NCBI RefSeq assembly: GCF_014196845.1
Contig: NZ_JACIEM010000002.1
Location: 496,001-560,000 of the forward strand
Origin: Aurantimonas endophytica
Lineage (GTDB): Bacteria; Pseudomonadota; Alphaproteobacteria; Rhizobiales; Rhizobiaceae
Direction: 5' to 3'
DNA: 64,000 nt
Part shown: in pieces, positions 47,773-60,060 of the stretch
How the letters are laid out: each line of letters opens with the position of its first letter
Position numbering within the stretch: the first letter of the stretch is position 1
Position numbers and translations under genes: made by a program
The notes under the pieces: model-generated
The model's database searches: none
Told to the model about the DNA's origin: nothing
The model's input: only the letters and a program-made list of their open reading frames with translations

Positions 47773-49178
47773 GCGTCGGCTCCCTGGGTGACCGCGCGGG
47801 AACGCGCGAGAACATACTGCTCGATCGCATCGATATCGTTGGGCAAGCGGTCCACCGTTTCGCGTTTCTGCATCAGGTCGGCATGGCTGGGCGGCAGGGC
47901 CGGCGAGAGGCCGCAGGCCTTCTTCACCGCGTCCGGGAACTTTGCCGGATGGGCGGTGCCGAGCGTGATCATCGGTGAATGGGACATGTGGGTCTCGGCG
48001 ACATGCACGCCCACGGCGGTGTGCGGGTCGAGGAGATAGGCAGTCGTCGCGAGCATCCGGCGGATCGTCTCGGCGGTTTCCGCCTCGTTCGTCGCACCCG
48101 CATCGAATTCGGCGCGAATGGCCGTGAGGACATGGTCAGGCAGCTGGAACCCGCCGGACTGGGAGAGCTGCTGCATCAGGCGCCGGACCAGGTCGGCGTC
48201 GCGGCCGCTCGCCTCGAAGATCAGCCGTTCGAAATTCGACGAGACCTGGATGTCCATCGAGGGCGACATGGTGGCGTGGACGCCGCCGGTCTCGTAGCGG
48301 CCGCGGTCCAGCGAACGCACCAGGATGTCGTTCTCGTTGGTGGCGATCACCAGCCGCTCGATCGGAAGACCCATGCGCCTTGCGCCGTAGCCGGCGAAGA
48401 TGTCGCCGAAATTGCCGGTCGGCACGGTGAAGGAAACCATCCGATCCGGGGCGCCGAGGCTGGCGGCGGCGGTGAAGTAGTAGACAATCTGGGACATGAT
48501 CCGGCCCCAGTTGATCGAGTTGACGCCAGACAGCGCCGCTTCCTCGCGGAAGCGCCGATCGTTGAACATCGCCTTCACCAGCGCCTGGCAGTCGTCGAAC
48601 GTTCCATCGACGGCTACGGCATGGACGTTGTCGGCGCCCGACGTCGTCATCTGGCGCTGCTGCACCGGCGACACCCGACCGTGCGGGAACAGGATGAACA
48701 GGTCGGTGCGGTGGCTGCCGGCGAAGGCGGCGATCGCGGCGCCGCCCGTGTCGCCCGACGTCGCGCCGACGATGGTGGCGCGCCGGCCGCGCTGGGCGAG
48801 AACGTGGTCCATCAGCCGCGCGATGAGCTGCATCGCCACGTCCTTGAAGGCCAGCGTCGGCCCGTGGAAAAGCTCCAGCACGAAATGCGCCGGCCCGATC
48901 TGGACCAGCGGTGCGACCGCCGGATGCGGGAAGGTGGCGTAGGCCTCGTCGACCATGCGCTTCAGGTCGGCAGGCGCAATGTCCTCACCGACGAAGGGCA
49001 GGAGAATGTCGAAGGCGACGTCGGCATAGGGGCGACCGGCAAAGCCGCGAATGGTCTCGGCGTCGAGCGTCGGCCAGGTCTCGGGAACATACAGGCCGCC
49101 GTCATTCGCAAGACCCGCCAGAAGGGCGTCGGAAAATCCTAGGACCGGAGCCTCGCCTCGCGAACTCACGTATTTCAC
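47769..49178 (-). CDS. thrC: Threonine synthase
   Basis: PLP enzyme converting O-phosphohomoserine to threonine. The 469-aa protein starts at a GTG with KYVSSRGEAPVLGFSDALL, the family N-terminus, and GGAG lies a few bases upstream. The PLP Lys is in PTLAFKDVAMQLI. The phosphate-binding region is ATSGDTGGAAIAAFAG, and the SINWGRIMSQIVYYF and PTGNFGDIFAGYGA segments are typical. Upstream in-frame starts at 49196 and 49286 are rejected. It heads a minus-strand operon with the M16 peptidase; thrB is separate. Confidence 0.97.
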   Translation of the reverse strand: MKYVSSRGEAPVLGFSDALLAGLANDGGLYVPETWPTLDAETIRGFAGRPYADVAFDILLPFVGEDIAPADLKRMVDEAYATFPHPAVAPLVQIGPAHFVLELFHGPTLAFKDVAMQLIARLMDHVLAQRGRRATIVGATSGDTGGAAIAAFAGSHRTDLFILFPHGRVSPVQQRQMTTSGADNVHAVAVDGTFDDCQALVKAMFNDRRFREEAALSGVNSINWGRIMSQIVYYFTAAASLGAPDRMVSFTVPTGNFGDIFAGYGARRMGLPIERLVIATNENDILVRSLDRGRYETGGVHATMSPSMDIQVSSNFERLIFEASGRDADLVRRLMQQLSQSGGFQLPDHVLTAIRAEFDAGATNEAETAETIRRMLATTAYLLDPHTAVGVHVAETHMSHSPMITLGTAHPAKFPDAVKKACGLSPALPPSHADLMQKRETVDRLPNDIDAIEQYVLARSRAVTQGADA

Positions 49179-49306
49179 GTCGTCTCCACTTCGCATTCCG
49201 GTCGCATGAGGCTGTCGATGCGTCGCCTGTCGGACGCCGTACCGGTCGCCTATCCGCAATCCGGCTGATATAGAACGGCCCGCCACAATAAGGGAAGAAC
49301 CGAGCG

Positions 49307-49861
49307 ATGCATATGGTGACTGCCCTCCGGGGCGCTATGGTCTGCGGCGCGATGGCGCTGCTGTCGGCGTGCTCCTCGAGCAATAATGGTGCGCAGCTGG
49401 AGGCAGATGCCGGCGCGCTCGCCGCTCCGGGTCAGGTGCCGGGCGCGGCAACGGCATGGGAGGCGGGAGGGGAATCGCGCTTCTGCCCGCAAGTGACGCT
49501 TCGCGAGGGAACCGCGATCCTCCGCAAGAATGTCGGCGATCAGGTCGACTATGTCGCCTCGATCAGCGAGGCGAACCGCGACTGCCGGATCATCGACGGC
49601 CGCCTGCGCATGCAGATCGGCGTCGCGGGCCGGATCGTCCCGGGCGCGGCGGCACAAGCGCGGACGGTCAACCTGCCGATCCGCGTCGCCGTGCTGCTCG
49701 GCGAGGACGTGATCTATTCCGAACTCGGGCGGCAGGCGGTCGCCATCGCACCCGGCGGCGGGGCGAAGACCTTCCGCTATCTGGACCAGGGGATTTCCCT
49801 CGACCCGAACGAGACCCGCGTGGTGATCTACGCAGGTTTCGACGAGGGTCCGCCGGAGTGA
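49307..49861 (+). CDS. Conserved hypothetical lipoprotein
   Basis: A 184-aa exported lipoprotein of no family I can name. The signal sequence ends in lipobox LLSAC with Cys22, followed by a Ser/Asn-rich linker. The mature domain (about 55-180) is beta-rich: FCPQVTLREGTAILRK, VDYVASISEANRDCRI, LRMQIGVAGRIVPG, LPIRVAVLLGEDVIYSE. Two Cys could form a disulphide. I recall similar proteins in Rhizobiales without a known role. It is divergent from thrC and convergent with a HAD phosphatase gene. Confidence 0.75.
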   Translation: MHMVTALRGAMVCGAMALLSACSSSNNGAQLEADAGALAAPGQVPGAATAWEAGGESRFCPQVTLREGTAILRKNVGDQVDYVASISEANRDCRIIDGRLRMQIGVAGRIVPGAAAQARTVNLPIRVAVLLGEDVIYSELGRQAVAIAPGGGAKTFRYLDQGISLDPNETRVVIYAGFDEGPPE

Positions 49862-49892
49862 CGGGGCGCATCGCGCCAGTCTGACCATATCG

Positions 49893-49919
49893 AAAAGCGC
49901 GGCGGTGACGCCGCCGCGC
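49893..49919 (-). terminator. Intrinsic terminator for the HAD phosphatase gene
   Basis: Arms GCGCGGCGG (49897-49905) and CCGCCGCGC (49911-49919) form a perfect 9-bp stem with a 5-nt loop. On the minus strand the hairpin is followed by TTTT (49896-49893), 5 bp beyond the end of the HAD gene. It should also slow plus-strand read-through from the lipoprotein gene. Confidence 0.7.
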
Positions 49920-49923
49920 GGGC

Positions 49924-50610
49924 CTACGCGTCGGACCAGATCGCCAGTGCCTCCACTACAGCCGGGAAGTCCGCGAGGCGGCTGATCACCGTCTCGGCGC
50001 CGGCCTCGGCGAGTTGCTCGGCATGGCCGGCATAGCTGTGCTGGCCACCGGTGAAGCCGACGACACGGCATCCCGCCGCGGTGGCTCCGGCAACGCCGTG
50101 GACCGAATCCTCGATCACGATGCTCGCCTTCGGAGGAACGGAAAACTGCTCGCAGGCGTAGAGGAAGACGTCCGGAGCCGGCTTGCCCTTTTTCGCGCCG
50201 ACCTCGGTGGCGCTGAAGACGTTCGGCACGAATGCGTCCCACAGGCCGACACGGTCGAGCATCAGTTCAAGCCGGTGCGTCGACGAGTTCGAGCAGATGC
50301 AGCGCGGCAACGTCAGCCGCTCGATCGCCTCCCGCGCGCCGGGAATCTCCTCGACTTCGCTCTCCAGGCGCCGGTCGATCTCGGCATCGACCCGCGCCGC
50401 GAAATCCTTGGGGAACCGTGTCCCGGTCTCTTCGGCGAGGCGCTGCATGATCGTCGGCCAGGTCAGCCCGGCAAAGCGCGTCGCGAAGTCGGAAGCCTCG
50501 ATCTCGATTCCCTGCCCTTGAAGCATCTCGGTCTCTACCGCCGCGGCGATGATCTCCGAATCGACGAGAACGCCGTCACAGTCGAAGATCACGAGCAGGG
50601 GGTCGGCCAT
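49924..50610 (-). CDS. HAD family hydrolase (beta-phosphoglucomutase-like)
   Basis: A 228-aa HAD-superfamily phosphatase, subclass IA. The nucleophile Asp is in VIFDCDGVLVDSE (about residue 10). The cap domain lies at about 16-85. Motif II is in CICSNSSTH, motif III Lys in GKPAPDVFLYA and the acidic motif IV in IVIEDSVHGVAGA. Substrate not predictable. A double ATG is present at the start; the one at 50610 has better GGAG spacing. The gene is divergent from ccrM across a 180-bp spacer. Confidence 0.88.
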   Translation of the reverse strand: MADPLLVIFDCDGVLVDSEIIAAAVETEMLQGQGIEIEASDFATRFAGLTWPTIMQRLAEETGTRFPKDFAARVDAEIDRRLESEVEEIPGAREAIERLTLPRCICSNSSTHRLELMLDRVGLWDAFVPNVFSATEVGAKKGKPAPDVFLYACEQFSVPPKASIVIEDSVHGVAGATAAGCRVVGFTGGQHSYAGHAEQLAEAGAETVISRLADFPAVVEALAIWSDA

Positions 50611-50778
50611 CATCAGCTCCGGGCAGAAGGGGGTTCGGGATCGTTCCGCCGTGGGCGAAATGCGGCGGGCGGCATGGTCCGCGTCCGGTAACACGCGGCG
50701 CCCGGTCGGACAAAGCCACTATTTCACCGATTGTTTACGTCGTTCGGTAACCATGATGCCAGACGAGTACCCGCGTAA

Positions 50779-51927
<1,149 letters not shown>

Positions 51928-51944
51928 GGCGCCGAAGGCGGACG

Positions 51945-52562
51945 TCAGCGCGGCAGCGCCGGCACGGGCAGGCCCCGTGCCGCCAGGTCGCGCGCCAAAG
52001 CCTCGGCGGAAACGAAGTGAATGGCCTGCCAGCCCACGTCACGCGCGCCCGTGACGTTGATCGGCGTATCGTCGATGAACAATGTCCGTGCCGGCTCCAG
52101 CCCGAAATCCCTCGCGTGGCGGTGATAGATCGCCGCGTCCGGCTTGATCAGCCGGATGTCGCCCGACACGGTGACGCCGCGGGTCTCTGTCAGGAACGGG
52201 AACTTCGCCTGCGCCTCGCGAAACGTGTCTGCTGCGAAATTGGTCAGCAGCGTCACGTCGATGCCGGCGGCGATGAGTTCGCGCATGATCGCGACGCTGC
52301 CGTCATGGGCATGCGGCACCATCAAATGCCAGTTGCGGCGAAACGCCCGGATATCGACTTCCCGGTCCGGATGGCGGGCGATCGCTTCGGCTTCGGGCCA
52401 TGGCCGGCCGCGATCCTGCTCGAGGTTCCAGTCGTGCGAGCACACCTCGGCAAGAAAGAACGCCCGCTCGGCCTCGTCCGGAATGATCGAGCGATAGGGG
52501 ATATGCGGGTCGTAGTGGATCAGCACCTTGCCGATGTCGAAGACGATATGGTCGATGGTCAT
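51945..52562 (-). CDS. HAD family hydrolase (YihX/2-haloacid dehalogenase-like)
   Basis: A 205-aa HAD-superfamily protein, different from the one at 49.9 kb. The motif I Asp pair is in IVFDIGKVLIHYD, with a variant second position (Gly) rather than the phosphatase Asp. A small helical cap follows. Motif II is in VTLLTNFAAD, motif III Lys in LIKPDAAIYH, and motif IV in LFIDDTPINVTGA. The DxG instead of DxD may alter chemistry toward dehalogenase- or acyl-type substrates, but YihX-like phosphatases also show this. It is 11 bp downstream of mutY, so likely co-transcribed, and convergent with ccrM. Confidence 0.85.
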   Translation of the reverse strand: MTIDHIVFDIGKVLIHYDPHIPYRSIIPDEAERAFFLAEVCSHDWNLEQDRGRPWPEAEAIARHPDREVDIRAFRRNWHLMVPHAHDGSVAIMRELIAAGIDVTLLTNFAADTFREAQAKFPFLTETRGVTVSGDIRLIKPDAAIYHRHARDFGLEPARTLFIDDTPINVTGARDVGWQAIHFVSAEALARDLAARGLPVPALPR

Positions 52563-52573
52563 GGCGTGCCTGT

Positions 52574-53644
52574 TCAGCGGGTGGCGGGGGCGGCGGCGGC
52601 CAGCACCTTGCGCATCAGCGTCGGCAGCGCCTCGCCGTCCCACGCCTCCGGCGGCGACCACCAGCCCGCCCCCGGGGGGTCGTGCTCGATATCGGCGCGG
52701 TAGACGTCGAGCGCCAGCTTGAAATGGGTGAAGCCGTGGAGGACGGTGCCGCAAGCCTGCCATCCGGCGGGGAAGGGGGCGGCCGTCGTGCCGAGTTCGC
52801 CATCCGAACGGGCGTTCCAGTTGCTGCTCGGTGGCTCGCTCATGCCACCCAGCATGCCTGTCGTCGCCCGCTTGCGCAGCCATACCGCACCGTCGCCCGG
52901 CCGGATCGCGACGAAGGCGGCGCCGCGGCGCGAGGGCACCTCCGCCTTCGGCTTCTTGACCGGAAAGACTTCGGGACGGCCCTCGGCCGCCGCGCGGCAA
53001 TGCGGGCGGATCGGGCACAGAATGCAGCCGGGGCGGGTCGGCGTACAGATCGTCGCGCCGAGATCCATCATCGCCTGCGCGAAGTCGCCCGGCCTGAGAT
53101 CGGGCGTGAGCTCGCCCGTACGGATCCGGATTTCCTTCTTCCCGGCCGGCAGCGGCGTCTCGATGGCGAACAGCCGGCTGACGACGCGCTCGACATTGCC
53201 GTCCACCACCGCCGCGGGCTCGTCGAAGGCGATCGCGGCGATCGCTGCGGACGTGTACTCGCCGATGCCGGGCAAAGCGCGCAGTGTCGCCGCGGTGGTC
53301 GGGAAGGCGCCGCCATGCTCGGTGGCCACCGTCCGGGCGCAGGCATGCAGGTTCCTGGCGCGGGCGTAATAGCCGAGGCCGGCCCATGCCCCGAGCACCT
53401 CGGCCTCCGGCGCTTCGGCGAGGTCGGTGACGCCCGGCCAGCGATTGACGAAGCGGGCGAAGTAGGATTTCACCGTGGCAACCGTCGTCTGTTGCAGCAT
53501 GATCTCGGACAGCCAGACCCGGTAGGGGTCCGGCATGATCCCTGCGGCCCGGGCCTGCGGCGGGACACGCCACGGCAGGGTCCGGGCGTGGCGGTCGTAC
53601 CATTCGAGCAGGTCTTGAGAGAGCGGAGGCGGGGCGATGGGCAT
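52574..53644 (-). CDS. mutY: A/G-specific adenine DNA glycosylase
   Basis: Removes adenine mispaired with 8-oxoguanine. The 356-aa protein has the helix-hairpin-helix domain (about 25-215) with catalytic Glu47 in LSEIMLQQTTVATV, the HhH segment LRALPGIGEYTSAAIAAIAF and catalytic Asp in VVDGNVERV. The [4Fe-4S] cluster loop CTPTRPGCILCPIRPHC has all four Cys. A C-terminal NUDIX-like 8-oxoG recognition domain follows (about 235-350). The start MPIAPPPLSQ (53644) is favoured because the 95 upstream in-frame residues look non-coding and overlap the divergent gene. Confidence 0.95.
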   Translation of the reverse strand: MPIAPPPLSQDLLEWYDRHARTLPWRVPPQARAAGIMPDPYRVWLSEIMLQQTTVATVKSYFARFVNRWPGVTDLAEAPEAEVLGAWAGLGYYARARNLHACARTVATEHGGAFPTTAATLRALPGIGEYTSAAIAAIAFDEPAAVVDGNVERVVSRLFAIETPLPAGKKEIRIRTGELTPDLRPGDFAQAMMDLGATICTPTRPGCILCPIRPHCRAAAEGRPEVFPVKKPKAEVPSRRGAAFVAIRPGDGAVWLRKRATTGMLGGMSEPPSSNWNARSDGELGTTAAPFPAGWQACGTVLHGFTHFKLALDVYRADIEHDPPGAGWWSPPEAWDGEALPTLMRKVLAAAAPATR

Positions 53645-53757
53645 CGAGAGTTCCGGTTCGGCGCCGTTCTCTAACTGCCTGTGTGCCTCATGGCGAGCCG
53701 GCGGTGCCACGCGGTCCACAGTGCCGCAGACTGACCGCATGCATCGGCGCTTCGGCG

Positions 53758-54285
53758 ATGAGTGACGCAGGCGGGCCATCCTCACGATTTCCCCGGCGCG
53801 GCGTCCAGCCGATCGCCGACATCGTCGGCGGCGTGATGGACCCGATCCTGCGGCGCAAGGCGGGCATGACAATGGGGCTGATTTCCGCCTGGTCGGAGAT
53901 CGCGGGGGCACGTCTCCATGACTCGACACGGCCGGAGCGCCTGATCTGGCCCGCCCAGCGCAGCGACACCGACCCGTTCGAGCCGGCGACGCTGATCGTC
54001 GCCTGCGAGGCGGCGGCGGCGCTTCGGCTGCAGCACCAGACCAGCGAACTGATCGGGCGGGTCAACGCCTTCTTCGGCTTTGCGGCCGTCGACCGGATCA
54101 AGATCGTTCAAAAATCCGTCACCCCGGAGCGGATCGACCGCCGGCCTGCGCTGCGGAACCTCGTTGCGGGCGAGCCGGAGCGGATCGAGGAGATGGTGTC
54201 GCGGATCGAGGATCCCAAGCTGCGCAACGCCTTGCGGGCGTTCGCCGAAGCCTCGCTGCGGCGATCCAAGCGCGACGCCGAGTGA
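53758..54285 (+). CDS. DUF721 (DciA-like) protein
   Basis: A 175-aa protein with an N-terminal DUF721 domain (about 15-125): ADIVGGVMDPILRRKAGMTMGLISAWSE fits in pieces, with WSEIAGARLHDSTRPERL, then LIVACEAAAALRLQHQTSELIGRVN. DUF721 proteins in many bacteria include DciA, the helicase operator that helps load DnaB. This assignment is by family only. The C-terminal tail is charged. The ATG at 53758 matches the family N-terminus. It is divergent from mutY and 104 bp upstream of the DsbA-like gene. Confidence 0.85.
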   Translation: MSDAGGPSSRFPRRGVQPIADIVGGVMDPILRRKAGMTMGLISAWSEIAGARLHDSTRPERLIWPAQRSDTDPFEPATLIVACEAAAALRLQHQTSELIGRVNAFFGFAAVDRIKIVQKSVTPERIDRRPALRNLVAGEPERIEEMVSRIEDPKLRNALRAFAEASLRRSKRDAE

Positions 54286-54389
54286 CCTGCATCAATCGCC
54301 GTGTCCGACTGCCATGGTTGGAAATGCCGCATTTCTCCCGTACATCGATGACCACACAAGCTGTCTCTTGCCGTGAAGGTCACTTCCCC

Positions 54390-55208
54390 ATGACGAAACA
54401 GAACTCTGCCGCCCGGACCCGTTCCGTGACCCTTCCGAGGGCGGCGCTGCTCCTCTCGGGCGCATGTCTGCTGGCCTTCGCGGGCTGCACCGACGAGGTC
54501 GACAGCGCGGCAGCGGACGCGGTCGCCGCGCCGCAGGGCGTCGTCCAGATGGCGCAGGCCGAGACCGCGCCGGCCGAGGCTCCGGCGACGCCGGAGGCCA
54601 CCACGGGAGCCGCGACGCTGGCCGTCACGCCGGCTGCCGAGGCACCGGCCGCCTCGGGCTCGGCCGATGTCGAGGCGCTGATGGAAGAGGGCCCGCTCCC
54701 CGATGTGATCATCGGTGACGCGAACGCGCCCGTGACGATCATCGAATACGCCTCGATGACCTGCAGCCACTGCGCCGATTTCCACGCGAACGCCTACCCG
54801 GCGATCAAGCAGCAGTACATCGACACCGGCAAGGCGAAGCTGATCCTGCGCGAGTTCCCGTTCGACCCGCGCGCACTGGCGGCCTTCATGCTGGCGCGCT
54901 GCACCGGCGACGACGCAAGGCGCACCGCGATGGTCGACGTGCTGTTCGACCAGCAGGGTGAATGGGCGCGGGCGGAAAATGCGTCCGCCGCGCTGCTCAA
55001 CATCGCCAAGCTCGCCGGAATGAGCCAGGACGAGTTCACGACCTGCCTGAACGACAAGGAACTGCAGGAGAAGATCGTCGAGACGCAGCAGCGCGGCCAG
55101 GCCGAGTTCGGCGTCGAGGCGACCCCGACCTTCTTCGTCAACGGCGACAAATATTCGGGCTCGCTGTCGCCCGAGCAGATGGCCGCGGTGATCGAAGCGC
55201 ACCTCTAG
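54390..55208 (+). CDS. DsbA-family thioredoxin-fold lipoprotein
   Basis: About 272 aa. A long charged N-region and hydrophobic core end in lipobox LAFAGC (Cys33), so it is probably membrane anchored. A 75-residue Ala/Thr/Pro/Glu-rich linker follows (about 36-105), then a DsbA/BdbD-type thioredoxin domain (about 110-272). The active site CSHC is at residues 125-128 (YASMTCSHCADFH) and the cis-Pro is in GVEATPTFFVNG. It likely oxidises or isomerises periplasmic thiols. An additional Cys pair in CTGDD and CLNDKE may be structural. Ends at a tandem hairpin terminator. Confidence 0.9.
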   Translation: MTKQNSAARTRSVTLPRAALLLSGACLLAFAGCTDEVDSAAADAVAAPQGVVQMAQAETAPAEAPATPEATTGAATLAVTPAAEAPAASGSADVEALMEEGPLPDVIIGDANAPVTIIEYASMTCSHCADFHANAYPAIKQQYIDTGKAKLILREFPFDPRALAAFMLARCTGDDARRTAMVDVLFDQQGEWARAENASAALLNIAKLAGMSQDEFTTCLNDKELQEKIVETQQRGQAEFGVEATPTFFVNGDKYSGSLSPEQMAAVIEAHL

Positions 55209-55217
55209 AGCTCCTTT

Positions 55218-55283
55218 CTGCGAGCCGGCACAGGGTCGGCTCGCAGCCTTGACCCGACCGCCGAACGCGGATCGGGTCTTTTT
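55218..55283 (+). terminator. Tandem hairpins with intrinsic terminator after the DsbA-like gene
   Basis: The first hairpin, CTGCGAGCCG (55218-55227) / CGGCTCGCAG (55237-55246), is a perfect 10-bp stem without a T-run. The second, GACCCGACCGC (55251-55261) / GCGG-A-TCGGGTC (55267-55278), has 11 pairs with one bulged A. It is followed directly by five T (55279-55283). This is the clearest rho-independent terminator in the window. Confidence 0.85.
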
Positions 55284-55375
55284 GCATTGCAGCAATTGGC
55301 GTTGTGCCTATCTTCTTCTAGACGTGCGCGGTCCGGGAGAGGCACCCCCGTTCGGGAGGCAGTCTGCAGCATTCG

Positions 55376-58045
<2,670 letters not shown>

Positions 58046-58073
58046 GCGCCTGCGATATGTCGTTGGTGCCGGG

Positions 58074-59855
58074 CTAGACGTAGTAGAAATAGATCGCGAT
58101 GGAGCTGGCAATGCCGACGATGATGTTCATCGGCACGCCGATCTTGACGAAGTCCATGAACTTGTAGTTCCCGGCTGCGTAGACCAGCGTGTTGGTCTGG
58201 TAGCCGATCGGCGTCGCGAAGGATGCCGACGCGCCGAACATCACCGCCACGACGAGCGCCCGCGGGTCTATCCCCATCGACGTCCCCAGCGCGATCGCGA
58301 TCGGCGTGACCACGACTGCAACGGCATTGTTGGTGACGATCTCCGTCATGATCGACGACACCGCATAGATGATCAGGATGACGACCAGCGGCGAGGCGCC
58401 CGACAGCAGCGGCGCGAGGCCGCTGACCATGAGCTCCACCGCGCCGGTCTTCTGCATGCCGATGCCGATTGCCAGCATCGCGAAGATCAGGATCAGGATG
58501 TCGCCATTGATCGAGCGCCACGCCTCGTCCGCGTCGAGCACCCGGATGAGCAGCAGCGCAGCAATGGCGATGAAGGCCAGCACCTGGATGCTGGCGATAC
58601 CGAAAGCCGCGAGGGCGACGACGCCGAGCAAGGCGCCGATCGCGATTGGCGCCTTGCGGCGGCGGTAGGGCCTTGCCTGGCTGAGATCGATGCCGATGAG
58701 ATCGTTGGCTTCGGCGATGCGCGCGATCGCCTCGGGCCGGCCCTCCAGCAGCAGCCCGTCGGCCGGCCGCAGCTTCGTGTCATAGAGAGAGGGGCCGGGC
58801 ACGTGCCGGTGGCGCCTGACGCCGAGGACATGCACGCCCGAACCCGAGACCCCCACGAGATCGGAGATCCGCCTTCCAATGCCGCGCCGATGCGCGGCGA
58901 CCGTCGCCTCGACGACGACCCGCTCGTCGTCCTTTGCCGCCGACGCCGCGACCCGCGCCACGCGGAAGTTCTCGTCGGCATGCAGCGTCAGCAGTTCCTC
59001 GGGACTGGCGAACATCACGATCCGGTCGCCCTTCTGGATCGTGACCTCCTCGATGCCTTTGCGGGTCGTCTCCGAGCCCCGCCGAAGCGCCAGCGGGCGG
59101 ATGCCCCGCGCGCTGAAGGCGGAGGCGTCCCCGACGGTTTCGCCGATCGCCGGGGCGCCATCCCGTACCACGACCTCGGTGAAATACTCCTTGCCGCTGC
59201 TGTCCTCCAGCGCGTCCGTAGCCGACGTCCGGTCAGGCAGCAGGAAGCGGCCGACGACGAGGAGATAGATCACCCCGGTGATCGCCGTGACGATGCCGAT
59301 CGGGGTGATCTCGAAGATCGAGAAGGCCTCCAGTCCCTGGCCCCTGGCGACCCCATCCACCAGGAGGTTGGTCGAGGTGCCGATCAGCGAGCAGGTGCCG
59401 CCGAGGATCGTCAGGAAGGAGAGCGGGATTAGAAGCCGCGTCGAGCTGACCCCGAGCGCCCGTGCAAGCTCCGTCATGATCGGGATGAAGACGATCACCA
59501 CCGGCGTGTTGTTCATGAAAGCCGAGGCGACGAGGACGCCGGTCCCCAGCACGACGAGCGTCGCCACGGGGCGCACGCCAGCGCTCTTCACCAGCCAGCT
59601 CGCCGCGCCTTCCAGCGTCCCCGTGCGCACCAGGGCGCCCGACAGCACGAACATCGCCGCGATGGTGATCGGTGCAGGATTGGAGAAGACCGAAGTGAGC
59701 TCCTCGCCGTCGACATAGCCGAGGACGAGGAACGTCACGGCGCCGCCCGTGGCGATGACCTCCGGCGGATAGGCTTCCATCGCAAAGCCCAGAAACACAA
59801 GGGCCACGACCGCCAGGGCGATGTAGGCGGAATAATCCGTCAGGAAGCTGTCCAT
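58074..59855 (-). CDS. SLC13-family (DASS) transporter with two RCK_C/TrkA-C domains
   Basis: A 593-aa inner membrane protein. Helices cover about 10-190 and 395-590. The soluble middle (about 205-370) holds two TrkA-C-like domains, the second near RRIGRRISDLVGVSGSGVHVLGV. Transport signatures include the hairpin MNNTPVVIVFIPIM, IGTSTNLLVDG, the second-half TNNAVAVVVTPIA and FATPIGYQTNTLVYAAGNYKF. Members move di- or tricarboxylates, sulfate or other anions with sodium. The RCK-type insert suggests regulation or the sulfate/unknown-anion branch. It is convergent with the PPDK-like gene at 28 bp. Confidence 0.9.
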   Translation of the reverse strand: MDSFLTDYSAYIALAVVALVFLGFAMEAYPPEVIATGGAVTFLVLGYVDGEELTSVFSNPAPITIAAMFVLSGALVRTGTLEGAASWLVKSAGVRPVATLVVLGTGVLVASAFMNNTPVVIVFIPIMTELARALGVSSTRLLIPLSFLTILGGTCSLIGTSTNLLVDGVARGQGLEAFSIFEITPIGIVTAITGVIYLLVVGRFLLPDRTSATDALEDSSGKEYFTEVVVRDGAPAIGETVGDASAFSARGIRPLALRRGSETTRKGIEEVTIQKGDRIVMFASPEELLTLHADENFRVARVAASAAKDDERVVVEATVAAHRRGIGRRISDLVGVSGSGVHVLGVRRHRHVPGPSLYDTKLRPADGLLLEGRPEAIARIAEANDLIGIDLSQARPYRRRKAPIAIGALLGVVALAAFGIASIQVLAFIAIAALLLIRVLDADEAWRSINGDILILIFAMLAIGIGMQKTGAVELMVSGLAPLLSGASPLVVILIIYAVSSIMTEIVTNNAVAVVVTPIAIALGTSMGIDPRALVVAVMFGASASFATPIGYQTNTLVYAAGNYKFMDFVKIGVPMNIIVGIASSIAIYFYYV

Positions 59856-60060
59856 GGGAACCGGTCGATGAGAGCTCGAAGACGCGGAACTGCGAAGCCT
59901 TGGGACAATTGCAAGGGTCGCAGTAACACGCTTCGTTAGCCGGAGCCTGAGCGCCGGCTCCGCAAGCTCATGATCGCAGCCTGTGCGCTTGCGTCATCAA
60001 CCGGACGTTACCCTCGGCGGACCGGCCGGCTCGATGTGCCGGCACGCATTGTTCGGGCCG

